Shown piece by piece: positions 1-18,500 of a stretch of DNA of 64,000 nt. How positions within the stretch are numbered: the first letter of the stretch is position 1; the number at the start of each line of letters is the position of its first letter. The notes under the pieces were generated by a model that saw nothing but the letters and a program-made list of their open reading frames with translations, ran no database searches and was not told the origin of the DNA. The DNA is from Amoebidium appalachense (lineage: Eukaryota > Ichthyosporea): positions 5,580,001-5,644,000 of the forward strand of contig CAVNZM010000001.1 of NCBI GenBank assembly GCA_963693365.1, written 5' to 3'. Both the position numbers and the translations under genes were made by a program.

Positions 1-1073
<1,073 letters not shown>

Positions 1074-1123
<50 letters not shown>

Positions 1124-2439
1124 GGGGGGGGGGGGGGGGGGATTCTTGTTTTTCCTTTTTTTTTTAAAAAATGTTTTCTTTAATGCCGTGTTGTTGTTTT
1201 TTCCCTGGTTTTTTTTTTTTTTTTTTTGCCCCGCTTTTTCCTCAGGTTTTGAGTTCTGATTTTCGTTTGTACCGCCCTGCTCAGGCCCTTTGAATTATTA
1301 ATTCCCAACACTCGGTGATTGGTGGTTAGATGCACAGCCTGGTGATTGGTGAATGGTGCTGATATCTCGAGTTGGTGCTAGGAAGCTGGTGTGCTTAGAG
1401 CTGTACAAGGTGTATATATTTTGCGAATGTTGACGATATGGAGTAGTACAGACGCACAAGCACAACCGAGGCGGTTGATGGTGAATTTAGGAACAATAAA
1501 GGGTCGTCAATGTACGAGTACGAACAATCTCTCTGGGTCTCTCCAGAAATGTGTGTCTGCCGTACGGACGTTCCGTGCGATTGAATTCTACATATGAAAT
1601 CTGGTATGCAGGAGACTACTAAAAGATACATTTTGATAAATGCAATGCAGGGGGGGCACGGCGTCTGCAGGGGGGGGGGGGTTAAACGTTGAATGTGGTA
1701 TACAACTATCGGAAGTATGAAGCTTCATGCATGCAACTACACGGCCCAAGACACATGCAAAGGCAACATCAGCAACACGCACAGTAGGTAACAAAAGTAG
1801 AACCCATCAGCTCTGGGTGTGTGTGTGAGGGGGGGGGGGGGGGGGGGGGGGGGGGGTCAATGGATCACGAGCTGAGGGGGCTCTTGCCAGGTGCTTGGGC
1901 AAATATCTATCAATACATGTAGACGTGCATAGCCATGTGTTTTCGTGCACAAACAGATGGCATTGCATGCCCCGATGGCAGGCACTACACTGTGGTGCTA
2001 GTGCTTGAGCAGTACTTTCATTCATATAAGTTTCAATTGCTCTTATGCCTAAGATTACAGCCACTTCCTGCTCATTCTTCAATATGCTGTGTATATATGC
2101 ATACCTCAACAAAGCACAGCCCGTGATAAAGCTCTGTGTCCATACATTATTATTCTACCCTATCCCCCCCCCCCCCCCCCCCTCCCCCCATCCCTCCCGC
2201 CCAGGTGGCCGCCCATGGCCATCCATCCACCCAGCCGAAACAACAACAACCACCCACCTATTCCACAAACACACCACCACCATCAACAACTGTCGGGAAA
2301 AGGAAACGGTTCACAAAAAATATATCAAGATCACTCTAATTTTTTAACAGCACAATCCACTAGAACCCCTAATTTCAAGACCGACTCTGCATCGTGGCAC
2401 ACGTAACTAAATTTTTTCCATTGCAAAGTTTACACAACA
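1074..2439. other. Convergent intergenic region
   Basis: Lies between the 3' ends of the plus-strand transglutaminase-like gene and the minus-strand gene ending at 2440. It begins with a T-run (about 1075-1122) and a G-run (about 1123-1141), then moderately AT-rich unique sequence, G-runs near 1671 and 1830-1856, and a C-run near 2164-2192. I see no convincing exon. Confidence 0.6.
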
Positions 2440-7440
<5,001 letters not shown>

Positions 7441-8150
7441 GGGGGATGGGGGGGGAGAGAGGGGGGGGGGGAGGGGGGGGACATTTCGGAAGGGGGAGGG
7501 GGGGGGGGAGGGGGAGAGAGAGGGGGGGGGGGGGGGGGAGGGGGAGAGCCGGGGGGGGGGGGGGGGGGGGGGGGGGCGGCTTCACGGCTGATTTTTAATT
7601 AAAAAAATTTTTTTTTGGACTTTGCCAATAGTGTGTATGCTTGGGCAGGTCGATCTTATAATAAGTATGTGTGCATTGCTTTGGTGTTTCTTCCCTCTTT
7701 ATATACTGGTGATTTGGGTTCTTTCGGTGTCAACGATCAACACTTGTGCTAATTATTGCAGCAGTTTTGTCTGCACCAATTAGCTGCAACATCAAATCCT
7801 TCCTCAATCGAGCACCAGAAAACTAAACCAGGGTGGAAGTGTGCGAAGAGAAAAGAACCCTGCCAATTGCAGACAGGAAACGAGCAACAGCAGCTGACCA
7901 CATGCAATGTTGCAAAGGATAGTTACTTTTGTTTTAGATGCTTATGAAAACAACGCAATCGATCCACGCTTCTCTTTCAAAAGAAGTCAAAGCTGCAAGC
8001 CTTAAGAAAGCACACAGGCAAGCATGCCGGCAAGAAACAAGCACAGAAACCAATGGCACCGACAAGAAACCAAGCGCACACTCACTCAAGCGAACAAGCA
8101 GGCGTGTGCAAAAACACGCACAAGCAAGCACTCAGCATACATAATCGGCA
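7441..8150. other. G-rich tract then unique sequence without a recognised gene
   Basis: 7441-7575 is nearly pure G/A. From 7590 to 8150 the sequence is ordinary, with two short plus-strand open frames (7756-7947 and 7938-8144). Their composition (many K, Q, T, H) and lack of splice context give no reason to call them genes. Confidence 0.5.
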
Positions 8151-8475
8151 AGCATCATGTTTCATAAACTCAGGCACACAAAAAGGCATACAGGCAAACA
8201 CACAGGCAGGCACACACAGAGAGGCAAGTTCCTATCCAAGCACACAAGGAGACACACAGGCAGGCACACTGGAAAGAACACAGGCAGGCACACGAACAAG
8301 CCCAAAAAACACAGAATACAGGCAAACACACGAGGAGGCACAAACTCCGGCGAGCACATGCTTTGCTTTGCGCGTACACAGGCAGGCACACAGGCAGGCA
8401 GGCACGCAAGCACACAAGGGAGCACACAGGCACTAGGCACACTCGCAAGCGCACACACAGGCAAGTACGGCTAAG
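8150..8475. repeat. Degenerate tandem repeat of CACACAGGCA type
   Basis: An imperfect head-to-tail array of 8-12-bp units such as CACACAGGCAGG, CACAAGGAGA and CACACGAACAAG runs across about 325 bp. All frames stay partly open because of the repeat. Unit length drifts and no spacer is constant, so it is a decayed minisatellite and not a CRISPR-type array. Confidence 0.75.
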
Positions 8476-8696
8476 TTTGCATTCAAGCACAACGCAAAGG
8501 CACCACCAACAGCAAGCACTCGGATCTATGCCTACAAGTTACGCACCTAGCTGCCTGCTCAGTAGTACCCAGACTCTCAAAGGTGCAAGCGTAGCCATGG
8601 TCTATTTCGCACACACACTCGTCACACACTCCAGGATGTAAAGTAAGACGTATTGAAGGGACCTAAAAAAAAAAAAAACACGAACGCCTTCAACTA

Positions 8697-8880
8697 TTAG
8701 GAGCTCGACGATATTTCGTCAAACGCACAGAGACCCGGGGCCCGGCTGGGCGCACCAGGACGCACCATGACGATGCACGTTTGGCCAATCAAGAGTAGTA
8801 ATTTTGTTTGCGCAATCAGTGACATCACCATAGGAGGCTGGCAATGGTTTGATTCTCTCTCGACTCCTTGAAAAATAAGA
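8697..8880 (-). CDS. Possible terminal exon of an unidentified minus-strand gene
   Basis: The minus-strand frame reads with ordinary protein composition: VALIFQGVERESNHCQPP, then LIAQTKLLLLIGQTCIVMV, then RPGAPSRAPGLCAFDEISSSS minus its last residue, to a TAA at 8697. A T-run lies just downstream on that strand, as it does after the transglutaminase-like gene. Upstream everything is poly-C minisatellite and I could not join a further exon in phase. This may be a chance open frame. Confidence 0.25.
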
Positions 8881-8899
8881 GCCACCTCAAAAGGTAGCT

Positions 8900-8953
8900 G
8901 AGCACCACCGGACACACCAAGAACAAATCCCCCCCCCTGCCCCCCTCCCCCCC

Positions 8954-8992
<39 letters not shown>

Positions 8993-9011
8993 ATATATGG
9001 ATTTCGGCCCC

Positions 9012-9046
<35 letters not shown>

Positions 9047-9088
9047 GCAGCACGGGCAATAAACTGGGCCACCGCACACACGACGAAC

Positions 9089-9126
<38 letters not shown>

Positions 9127-9540
9127 GCCCCCTTCCTCCCTGGGCATGCATATACGCATCACCGCACATGCCACACGAACAAACCCCCCTCGACCTCCCC
9201 CCTCCTCCCCCCTTCTCCTCCCCCCCCCCCCCTGCCCCCCTCCCCCCAAAGGGGCACCACCGCACACACGAAGAACGAATCCCCCCCCTCCCCCCCCCCC
9301 CACCTTTCCCTGGGCACCACCGCACACACACGAAGAAACCTCCTCCCCCCATCTCCCCATGACACCACCGCCCACACACGAACGAAGTCACTCCACCCTC
9401 TCCCCCCCACCCTAACCCTCGGCACATGTGCCATGCACACACGAACAAATCCCCCTTCCCCCCCCCTCCCCTCCCCCCCCCCCCCCCCCCTGGCCCTCTC
9501 CATCATGGGCTCCAAAGCACACGCCACAAACAAATCACTC
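8900..9540. repeat. Minisatellite: about 30-bp unit separated by poly-C
   Basis: Eight degenerate copies of GGGCACCACCGCACACACGA followed by AGAACAAAT and a C-run. They start near 8900, 9066, 9142, 9251, 9311, 9361, 9421 and 9507. The unique part is fairly conserved; the C-runs between copies vary from about 6 to more than 40 bases. Long minus-strand Gly-rich frames across it are repeat translations. Confidence 0.85.
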
Positions 9541-10869
9541 CCCCCTCCCTCCTCCCCCCCCTCCTCCTCCCTCCCCCTCCCCCCGGCCCCCGGTTCCAAA
9601 TTTCGCTCCATCTATGCCACATACCCAAGCGTGCTGTCCCCGGTCCCCCTCCATCTCTGTACGTTTGTACCAGCTGTCTGGTTCTTCAGGCTGCTCACAC
9701 CGCGAACGGCTTTTGAATCAACATCCTGACATTAAGCACGTTCTGAATCCTTGAAACACATGCCTTGTAATTGCGTCATGCAGGTCCTGGAAGTAGAGTA
9801 TGTATAGATAGTGTTTAATGCTATTAGTAAAATGGTTTGGGCTCAAACTGACAGTGTCTCATTCATTAAAATCGATATTTCATGTGCCGGCCATGATGTG
9901 CATGAAGAGAACAACAACGGAATGGGCCGTGGCTCATCACTGTGTAAGGTCTAGCCTTGGCAAGCCTTGCCATCCCTATTCATGCATGCCAGCATCACCA
10001 CATATCCCCCCCTCCCCCCCCCCCCCCCTTTTTCCGGTGCCCCACAAAAGCTTCCCACTGGCAGGGAGCCGAAAAACAGACCAGAAAAACAAAAAGTATA
10101 AGTTAAGAAAAGAAAAACTATGGGGGGGGGGGGGGGGGGGGGTGTTTCAATAAGAATAAGCTCAGAATACTGTAACAATACTTTAAAGAATGATACATAT
10201 GAGTTCGTAAGCCTTTTTTTTTTTTTGGTGGGGGAGGGGGGGAGGGCAGTGGGGAGGGGGGGGGGGGGGGGGAGGAGGAAGGGAGGGGGGGGGGGGAGGG
10301 GAGGGGAAGGGGGGAGAGGGCGGGGGGGGAAGGGGGCGGTGGGGGGGGGGGGGGGGGGTGCTTTGAGCAGAAATTAGGCCCCGGCACATTGATAAACGTG
10401 AATCAGATATGTTGACTTGTTGAATGTTTATTCCATGACAACAGAATTTTGGGCTGTAACTGGCAGCTGATTCTTTATCAATATCATTGGCTATGCTAGC
10501 CTGATATGTACATGCCATCAAAACATTATACGGTAATCCCTAACCAGGTCTAGTTCAATCAGCGCAGAAACACTGCGTGAATGATTAGGGCCAAACCAAT
10601 TCCTTGTCACGTACGTTTTTACTCACTTGCTCGGAACTGCTATGATACTTGCACCATGAACGGCCATTAATGTTCATGTGTAGGGCCATAATCACGTATC
10701 ATTATTACTTCATTAGTTTTTCGCAGCAAGGTGGATATACTGTAATTCATGTATTCGGTATTCACAATAACTATGATGGCTAATCACAATCGAACCGGAA
10801 TCGCCAGCAATACTCTTCAGATAATTAGTCTATGTCCAATAGGTAGAGCTCAATTAGGTGCATATGGAC
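9541..10869. other. Intergenic region downstream of the subtilase
   Basis: C-runs (about 9541-9590 and 10006-10028), G-runs (10122-10142 and 10228-10360) and, from 10380, about 480 bp of ordinary AT-balanced DNA that should hold the 3' UTR of the subtilase. Short frames near 9590-9730 and 9818-10000 were not convincing. Confidence 0.5.
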
Positions 10870-11070
10870 TTAGATGAAGAGCATACCGGTGGGTGTGTCC
10901 GTGCTGAACCCTCTTACTACCCCATTGGTTGTGCTGGCAAGAATCAGGTTGCGCACCTGCAAGAGGCAATATATTTGGGTCAGCAGCGTGGTACGTGCAT
11001 AACGGGCCACGGGTGGAGGGGGGTGGAGGAGGGGAGTAGGGGGAAAAGGGGGGGGGGGGGAGAGAGAGAG

Positions 11071-11108
<38 letters not shown>

Positions 11109-12356
11109 GAGAGAGAGTCTGAGGGGGCGGAGGGGAGAGGGAGTGGTGCACGTTAGAAGTCCGAGCTTCAAAGGAGAGGGGGGGGGGGGGGGGGGGGGGA
11201 GGGGGGGGAGGGGGGGGGGGGGAGGGGGGGGGGGGGGGGGGAGGGGGGGAGATGAGGAAGAGATAGCGAGCACGAGAAGAGGGAGAGGGAGAAAGGGAGA
11301 GAGGGAGAGGATGAGAGAAAGAGTCGGGGGGAAGGGGGGTTGGAGGGTGGGGAAGAGGTGCAGAGGGAGGGTGATTCTAAAAAGGAGGTGAGGGGAGAGG
11401 GGGGAGGAAGGGATCTAGAGAGAGACTAGTAGAAAAAGGGGGGGGGGGGGGGGGGGGGGGAGAGAGAGAGAGAGCGAGAGAGACGGGGGGGGGGGGGGGG
11501 GTGTCACAAAGGAAACCTACCGAGTTTTGTAATGCCCTGAAAAGGAATATGTAGGCCATCTATAGTTTCCACTTAGACATACGCTACGCTATAAAAAAAA
11601 AAACATACCCACGCAATACATCACTTTTGCCTTGCACATATTTCATAGCTAATTACTCATAGGCCTCTCTATGATATCACCATAACTTAAAGTATGACAC
11701 GGGTCAACCTGTCTTCGTACCTGCTGGGGTGTGGCAGTGGGGTACTTGCTCAGAACAACAGCTGCTGCACCGGACACGTGGGGGGTGGCCCTGTGAGAGA
11801 GAGCAGGTTACTACTGGGTTGTGACCACACGCACTAAATTGTTAAGAAGGCTCCCTAAAAATCACAGTCCACGCCTTTGTCGTATAGAATGTGCGGTCGA
11901 CCTAACTTGGGCCATCAAGATAACCAGCTGCCCTTCTGCTCCTCTCAGAAGTTGATTTAAGAACTTTGAACTTCAAACAATTGACTGATAGAAGGGGGGG
12001 GGGGGGGGGGGGGGGGAGCTTGCATCACGGGTAGATTTTTCTGGTGGTGATGTGTGGGTGGGTTGGGGGAGAGGGTGGGGGAAGGGGGGAGATATGATGG
12101 GGAATAGGTCAGGTTGGATGGGTGGGTGGGTGTGTGTGTTGGGGAGGGGGGGGGGGGAAGGGAAGGGAATGAGAGGGAGGGAGGAGGGAGCGGGGAGCAA
12201 GGAAGGTGGATCCGGAGTTGGACGGCCATCATTGACATGTTCGCTTGCACTTATGGCCGTCCAACTCCAAAATTTGGGAAAGGATGGCAAAGCATTCGGG
12301 GGGAAAGGGGAAGAGGAGGGAGAAGGGGCCACCAGGAGAGGGAGGTGGGGTGGGGT

Positions 12357-12387
<31 letters not shown>

Positions 12388-13135
12388 GGGGGGGGGAGGC
12401 AGAGGAAGTCACTCAGAGAGTGATCACAACATAAGAGGAATATAGGTATGGCCTTACAAAAAGGGTGAGGTTGCCCGGGGGGAAAGGGGGGCGGGGAGGA
12501 GGGAGGGGGGGGGGGGGGGGGGGTTTGGCCTACATAGACGTGCCAGAGATGGTGTTGTATTGGCTTCCAGGCCAGGAGCTCTTGATGTTCACACCGGGTG
12601 CTACCATGTTAACACATCTGTAGAATTTCAGCAAGTCAATGAGTGGACTGTCTAGGGACCCACGTACTATACACCGTTCCAGACCACCGTGCCCCTTCTC
12701 GATCACTGTGATGCCTCCGTGAAGTCTCCCTCCACACTTGTCTACCCTCCATTCAAACACTTTATGATAGCCTCGAGGCTATCATAAAGTGTTTAGGTCC
12801 CCCGGAGAGTGCGAACGTTCTTTCCTTTCCTCTCTTCTCTTCTGGATTGTGACCGTTCGAGATTTTGAAGCAATGTTCGAGATTCTGAAGCAATGTCACC
12901 GTACATGCAAACAACCGTCTTGATTCAATTTGATATTTGACCAGTGGGAACTCTTGTTTCCTCGGAGTCCCCATCTTGAAATAAGTGGTGATATTGGCTG
13001 TGCGCACTGGAGGGCCGAGGGGGGGCAGGGGGGGGGGGGGGGGGGAGGGGGCTAGAATAAGGTTGTGGGGGTGGGGGGGCGGGGAGGGGGATATAATAAG
13101 GGTGGGGTGGTTGCAACTGGCCCAGGGTGGGTGGG

Positions 13136-13169
<34 letters not shown>

Positions 13170-14131
13170 GGGGAGGTAGGGAGGGGTCTTGTGTTGCAAG
13201 TGCTGCTAATCTGATGGTTACATACTTGCCGTAGTTGGAGAAGGATGCCTTCCTGTCACTCGAGTCAGTGGCCCCAATAGTCAGCGCCCCGGGGGTGCTT
13301 GCAGGTGAAAGGTTGCAGGCATCTTGGTTGTCATTGCCGGCAGCAACCACGGGGAGGATTCCATTTGCCAAGAGCTTAAGGGTGGCGTTGTTCAGAGCCT
13401 GTTTGTGCGGGTACATACTTTAGCTTCGTGCGTATGGAGCCCACGGTGGGTGTCAGGGTGACGTCAGTGAATGTTGCGTGCAGGCGCGAAAAACATCAGA
13501 GCTTGTGGGGTACATAGGTGGTGAGACACGTACGGTAACTTCGGATCGGATCATTAAGAGGAGGAGCAGCATATACCTGGTCAAGCTCACCGCCAAGTGA
13601 CATGGACACCACGGATGGGCGCATGGGGGAGACCCCTTTCTTTGCATTGTGGTGGTTGATGACGGCATTGATGGCCCCAACAATGATGTCCGTGTTGCCA
13701 GAGTTTGCGTTGTTGTTTGCAAACACCTGCATGCAGACATGGACGATTACAATTGTGGATGTATTAGACCTGGCAGGCTGGAACCTAACCTTTTGGTGGC
13801 ATGTTGTTACTAATATGAATCGCGGATTCAAGTGAACGAAAGTCTTAAGTCGCCAATCCAAAATCCTGTGGATGACTTAGAGCTTTTTTCTAGCTTAGGC
13901 TAGAAAAAAAAATGCACAGTTGTCTTAGTTGCGAATGCGGCCGATCGGTGCACCGGGTCCCTATATCATTATGACATTGGAAAAGCAGTGATGATATAAA
14001 GCTCTTGGGGGACCCAGTGCACCCGTAAAGGGGAGGGGAGGGAAAGCGAGGGGCACTAAGTGCTACTATCAAAAAGGGTGGATCCGAAGGGGAACGGTGT
14101 GGTGGTGGTGGTGGTGGTAGTGGGGGGGGGG

Positions 14132-14169
<38 letters not shown>

Positions 14170-15055
14170 TTGCAAAGCAGTTGTGGTCTGGCAATACCTT
14201 GGCATTGTAGATGCGAGCCTGAGGGGCAACTCCAGTAGTGCTGCCGGCAACTGTCCCTGTTGCGAGTAAAGTGAATTGTATTAGTTTTTTTTTGAGAATC
14301 TAGTGACATGGTGATCAAGGCAGTGCACGAGAAAAAATTAACCTATCTGATTTCATGTGCGAGAGGTACAATGCCTCACACATTTTGGCCGAGACCAGTA
14401 TATACCCATAATCTGCACCGGGGGGACTACCATAGTGCCGGAGCGAGATTGCCTCAGTGTCAGCCTGTCAATGAAGAATGATTTCCCAAGTGCTCTTAGG
14501 CTACGTAGTACATGCACAAACAAAGGCACTATGGACACGACACTCAATTGCAACTTTAGCAATCAACCGCCGAGTAGCAGCACCTACCGGAGCAATGGGT
14601 GCCATGGCCGATGTCGTCAGTGTAGAAGCCAAACCCAGTGTACAGGTTGAAAGCACGCCCAGCCAGCTCGGGGTGGTCGGTCTGCGCAATACGGATTAGA
14701 TTTCTTGTATGTAACAAGCGACCGCAGACTCCGTGCATGATTGTGCGATTGCTAGCATGACATTGTTAAAAAAAAATAAAAAATGTGCACCTATGACACA
14801 AACAGCATGCAATTACCTGGACACCGGTGTCGATGACATACACATCCACCCCGAGGCCAGTGCCTTTATTAGCCTTGACGTTGTTATCAAGAATGCGGCT
14901 ACGCTGGTTTACACGGTCCACACCCCACGAATAAGCAGTGGGCCGGAATTTCTGAACGGGCTGGATATGAAGCACCAGTGGGTCGTTGAGGGCATCTTCG
15001 AGCTCGGCATCTGTAAGATCAGCGGCAAATGCATTGATGATGGGAAGCTTGAGCT

Positions 15056-15135
<80 letters not shown>

Positions 15136-15221
15136 ACGGTGTGTGTGTGTGTGTGTGCGTGTGTGTGTGTGTGCGCGCGCGTGTGTGTGTGTGTGTGTCT
15201 GTGTGTGTGTGTGTACAGTGT

Positions 15222-15273
<52 letters not shown>

Positions 15274-15276
15274 AGT

Positions 15277-15353
<77 letters not shown>

Positions 15354-15521
15354 GTGTGTGTGTTGTGTGTGTGTGTTGTGTGTGTGTTGTGTGTGTGTGT
15401 GGTACCGGTAGCCGCGCCGGTCAGTGGCACAAGTTGAACCCAACTACATAATGTTGTCAAACATACGGGTGGCAAGGGACAGCTGTGGCTGGGTAGCTGG
15501 GGGAAGGAAGCAGATCTGGAA

Positions 15522-15569
<48 letters not shown>

Positions 15570-18500
15570 AGGGAAGGAGTCAACACATGATTGCACGACA
15601 GGAACAGACATGTTAGCTGGCCCGCACATGTTCCCTTTGTGTAAACAGTTGGACTAGTTAGGATAAGGCAGAGTACAACTGAATCAAAATAAAGACAGAG
15701 AACGGGTAGAAAGGCACACGCGGCCAGGTTGCTTTTACTATGGGCCGACTCAGTCTGTCTCAGACTTCACTGATGTGATCCCCGTACTGGGACGGCTTTC
15801 TTATATAGCCCCCAGGTTTCGGATCAAGGCCCAGGATTGGTTCATCCGCGGCCAGCGCGGGTGGCAACATGCCATTCGTGATTCTGGTGCGGTCCGAGCC
15901 AGTCAGACCTTTGTCCTATTTATGCAAACCTCTTATTGGTTCACTTTGTTTATGTGGTATGCAGCGGAAGAACCATATATGGTTCAATTCTTAGGTCAGA
16001 GTGAGTCCTATTGGTGCGGACATAATATTTATGTGATATTCATGACAAAGCACTAATCGTGTGCTAGTAGATCACATTCTTTAGTAAACATGTACAGTTC
16101 ATGTGTACAGTTGTTTACACTCCCCCCCTTGTCGGGAGCCTGGTGGTGTCGTTAGACAAGCAAACCACCAGGCTGAGAGGCGATAAACAACCTTCAGCGA
16201 GAATTCCTGTGCGCCGAGCTGCTGGGCAGAACAGAGCAAGGACGGTTGAATAGAGTTGTGCACGTCTATGAGCACTTCTTCATTTGCCAAAACGTAAATT
16301 CATGCAGCATTCTTCTGTGATTTCATTTTCGTGGCGAAGATTGTTGCAGAGTGTGCGTGCAATTTGTTCGCTTCGTCTCTGTGCTTGGCTTTTTCTGTAG
16401 AAGTAATATTTTCCTTTTTGGGAATTTTTCCTTTTTAGGATACTCCCGCAGATTCGTTTTCAATTGCGAGTAATTTGGTTGTGTGGATGAATGATCATAC
16501 CAAGCATTCGATAATGAATATAACTCAAGCCTTAGGTCACTTCGTAGCTCAGGTAGTGGTGGATAGCTTCAAGGCTTAGCCGCTGCTCCTTATCCCGGTT
16601 CTACCTTAAGACTGTAAGGCGAGTCGCCATGGCCAGAAAAGCCACTTCTTTCATGAACAAATAGCACTTCTTTCCTTTCAGCTTTAACCCTGCATCATCG
16701 GAGCTGGGAAAAACATGAATAAAAATGCCCCAAGTGTTCTTCGTTGGGCGACATAAAGAAATATATCAGCCCGTCAGAATTCGAACCAGTAAAAACCCGG
16801 TTCATAATTCATAAGAAGAGGGTAGGCAAAGCAAACCTTCTTCAGAAAACACATGCTTCCATTCGTGAGCAGTTTTCGTATCCCATTTGCCAGCCATTTT
16901 CGTTGAGCAGGGGGATTCCAGGCATAATACATTCTTCTGGAGGCTTGGCCTAAAAAGAAAAGTCGTCACAGTCGCCCTTTCTTTTGTAAGCAACTTCGTG
17001 AGCGCGCTTCGTGTTTTCATATCCTCCAGTGCAGGTCTGGATGGTGCCCCATCCTCTGCTTCATTTGTAGGTGGCCCTACTGTAGGTTCTGTTCGTTGTG
17101 TGGAATACCAAAACCATTCGTATTCGTGGAACTGCTTTGTGCTGTACTTTCTTTCGTGTTGGTGTTCATGAAGTTACCCCATTCACACATCTACTACTTT
17201 CATACATCAGACGTAAGTAGCTGCCTGGGGGGTGTGTGGTTCGTGTTCGTGGCATTCTTCTGTTCCTTCGTGAGAAGAATATTCGTTTTAGCAGAGGTGC
17301 CCAATAAGGCAGCTTGTGGGGTTGTCTCCCGCATGTGCCCATTGGTGGGGTATGCACGTGCTAAATTGTTACAGTGTCATCATATTGCAAGGGAATAACA
17401 TGGTCACCTCCGTACCAGGGCCTAGGTACACATGATGGTCCGATGTGTTAGTCAACAACACCTTGCATTCGTATTCGTATTCGTCTTCCACGTCACTTTC
17501 TTCAGTAGTGAAGGAGGGTATTCGTAATTCGAAACTGAAAGGCTTCCAGCCAAAATACTGACACTGTATGCTGGGGTTGTGAGGGAACGGTGCCCATACC
17601 ACATTCTTTTGTTCTGGTGGGGGTGTGCCGGCAGCTAGTGCAAGGCTTGACAGTGTAATTGGTATGTTACACAGTATTGCCACTGACGGGCAATCATCTT
17701 AAAATTCGTACCCAACACCTTCTTTGTTTTTCACATGCATGAACAAAAGTTCTGCATCGACTTTATTACATGCCTTTTGTGCACCAAGAGTGCAAATTCG
17801 TTAGGGCGTGGCACCAGGAAGGGCCGCCATACATGAGGCATATGTTCGTAATGTGTTTAGGCATGCCAGCATACATTCATGCGCATGTTGTGCATCCGTG
17901 CGCTAAACTATGGGGCATGCTGTATTCGAAAACAGCAAGAAATTCGAAGCATGCATGCAAAACTACTTTCACAGCACCTTATGTCCTACATGCTATAGGA
18001 ACAGCGACTATCTTCTTCTTTAAATGCATTCGTGCTGAAAGTGGCCGTGCATCTGGCTTGCGAGTGTGGACGTGCATGCGGTGGCATGGACACGATGGCA
18101 GTGTGCAATAGCGCAATGCACGCAAGGGCAACGGTTTTATTTTCTTCCTAACATAGAGGGGGCTGTGTGCATTGCAACCCAAGCAGTGTTGTGCATTCGT
18201 TCTTGCATTTTCGTATTTCCAGTTCATTTTGCTTTCGTTTTTCGTTTTTTGTCGTTTGATAACTTCGTTACTTCGTTTTGTTTTGTGTTGCATTCATTTC
18301 GTATTTCCTCTATGCATTCGCTTGTCGTTAATTCTTTATTTCATTGCGTATTCGTGATGGTTCGTTTTTCGTTGGTTCATTGCTTCGTTAGCAATTCTTT
18401 ATTCGATTGTTCGTGTATTCGTTGTTTGAAAATTCGTTGTGTATTCGTTTTTCTTCACATTTTTGATGTGTCGTAGCAAAAGAAGTTTTACATGCTTTCA

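Noticed and set aside
8150-8475. CRISPR-like array of short repeats
   Set aside because: Units are 8-12 bp, drift in sequence and have no spacers of constant length; it is a degenerate tandem repeat in a eukaryotic region.
15444-15629. Extra subtilase exon reading ATQPQLSLATRMFDNIM
   Set aside because: Its possible donors do not match the phase 0 start of exon 2, whereas exon 1 joins exon 2 directly in phase and gives a continuous I9 propeptide.
17369-17683. dUTPase domain in the non-autonomous element
   Set aside because: Only a beta-strand-like pattern near the end; none of the conserved dUTPase motifs is recognisable.
18066-18476. 136-codon plus-strand ORF rich in F, V and C
   Set aside because: It is open because TTCGT/TTTCGT repeats lack stops, and it runs against the element's coding direction.
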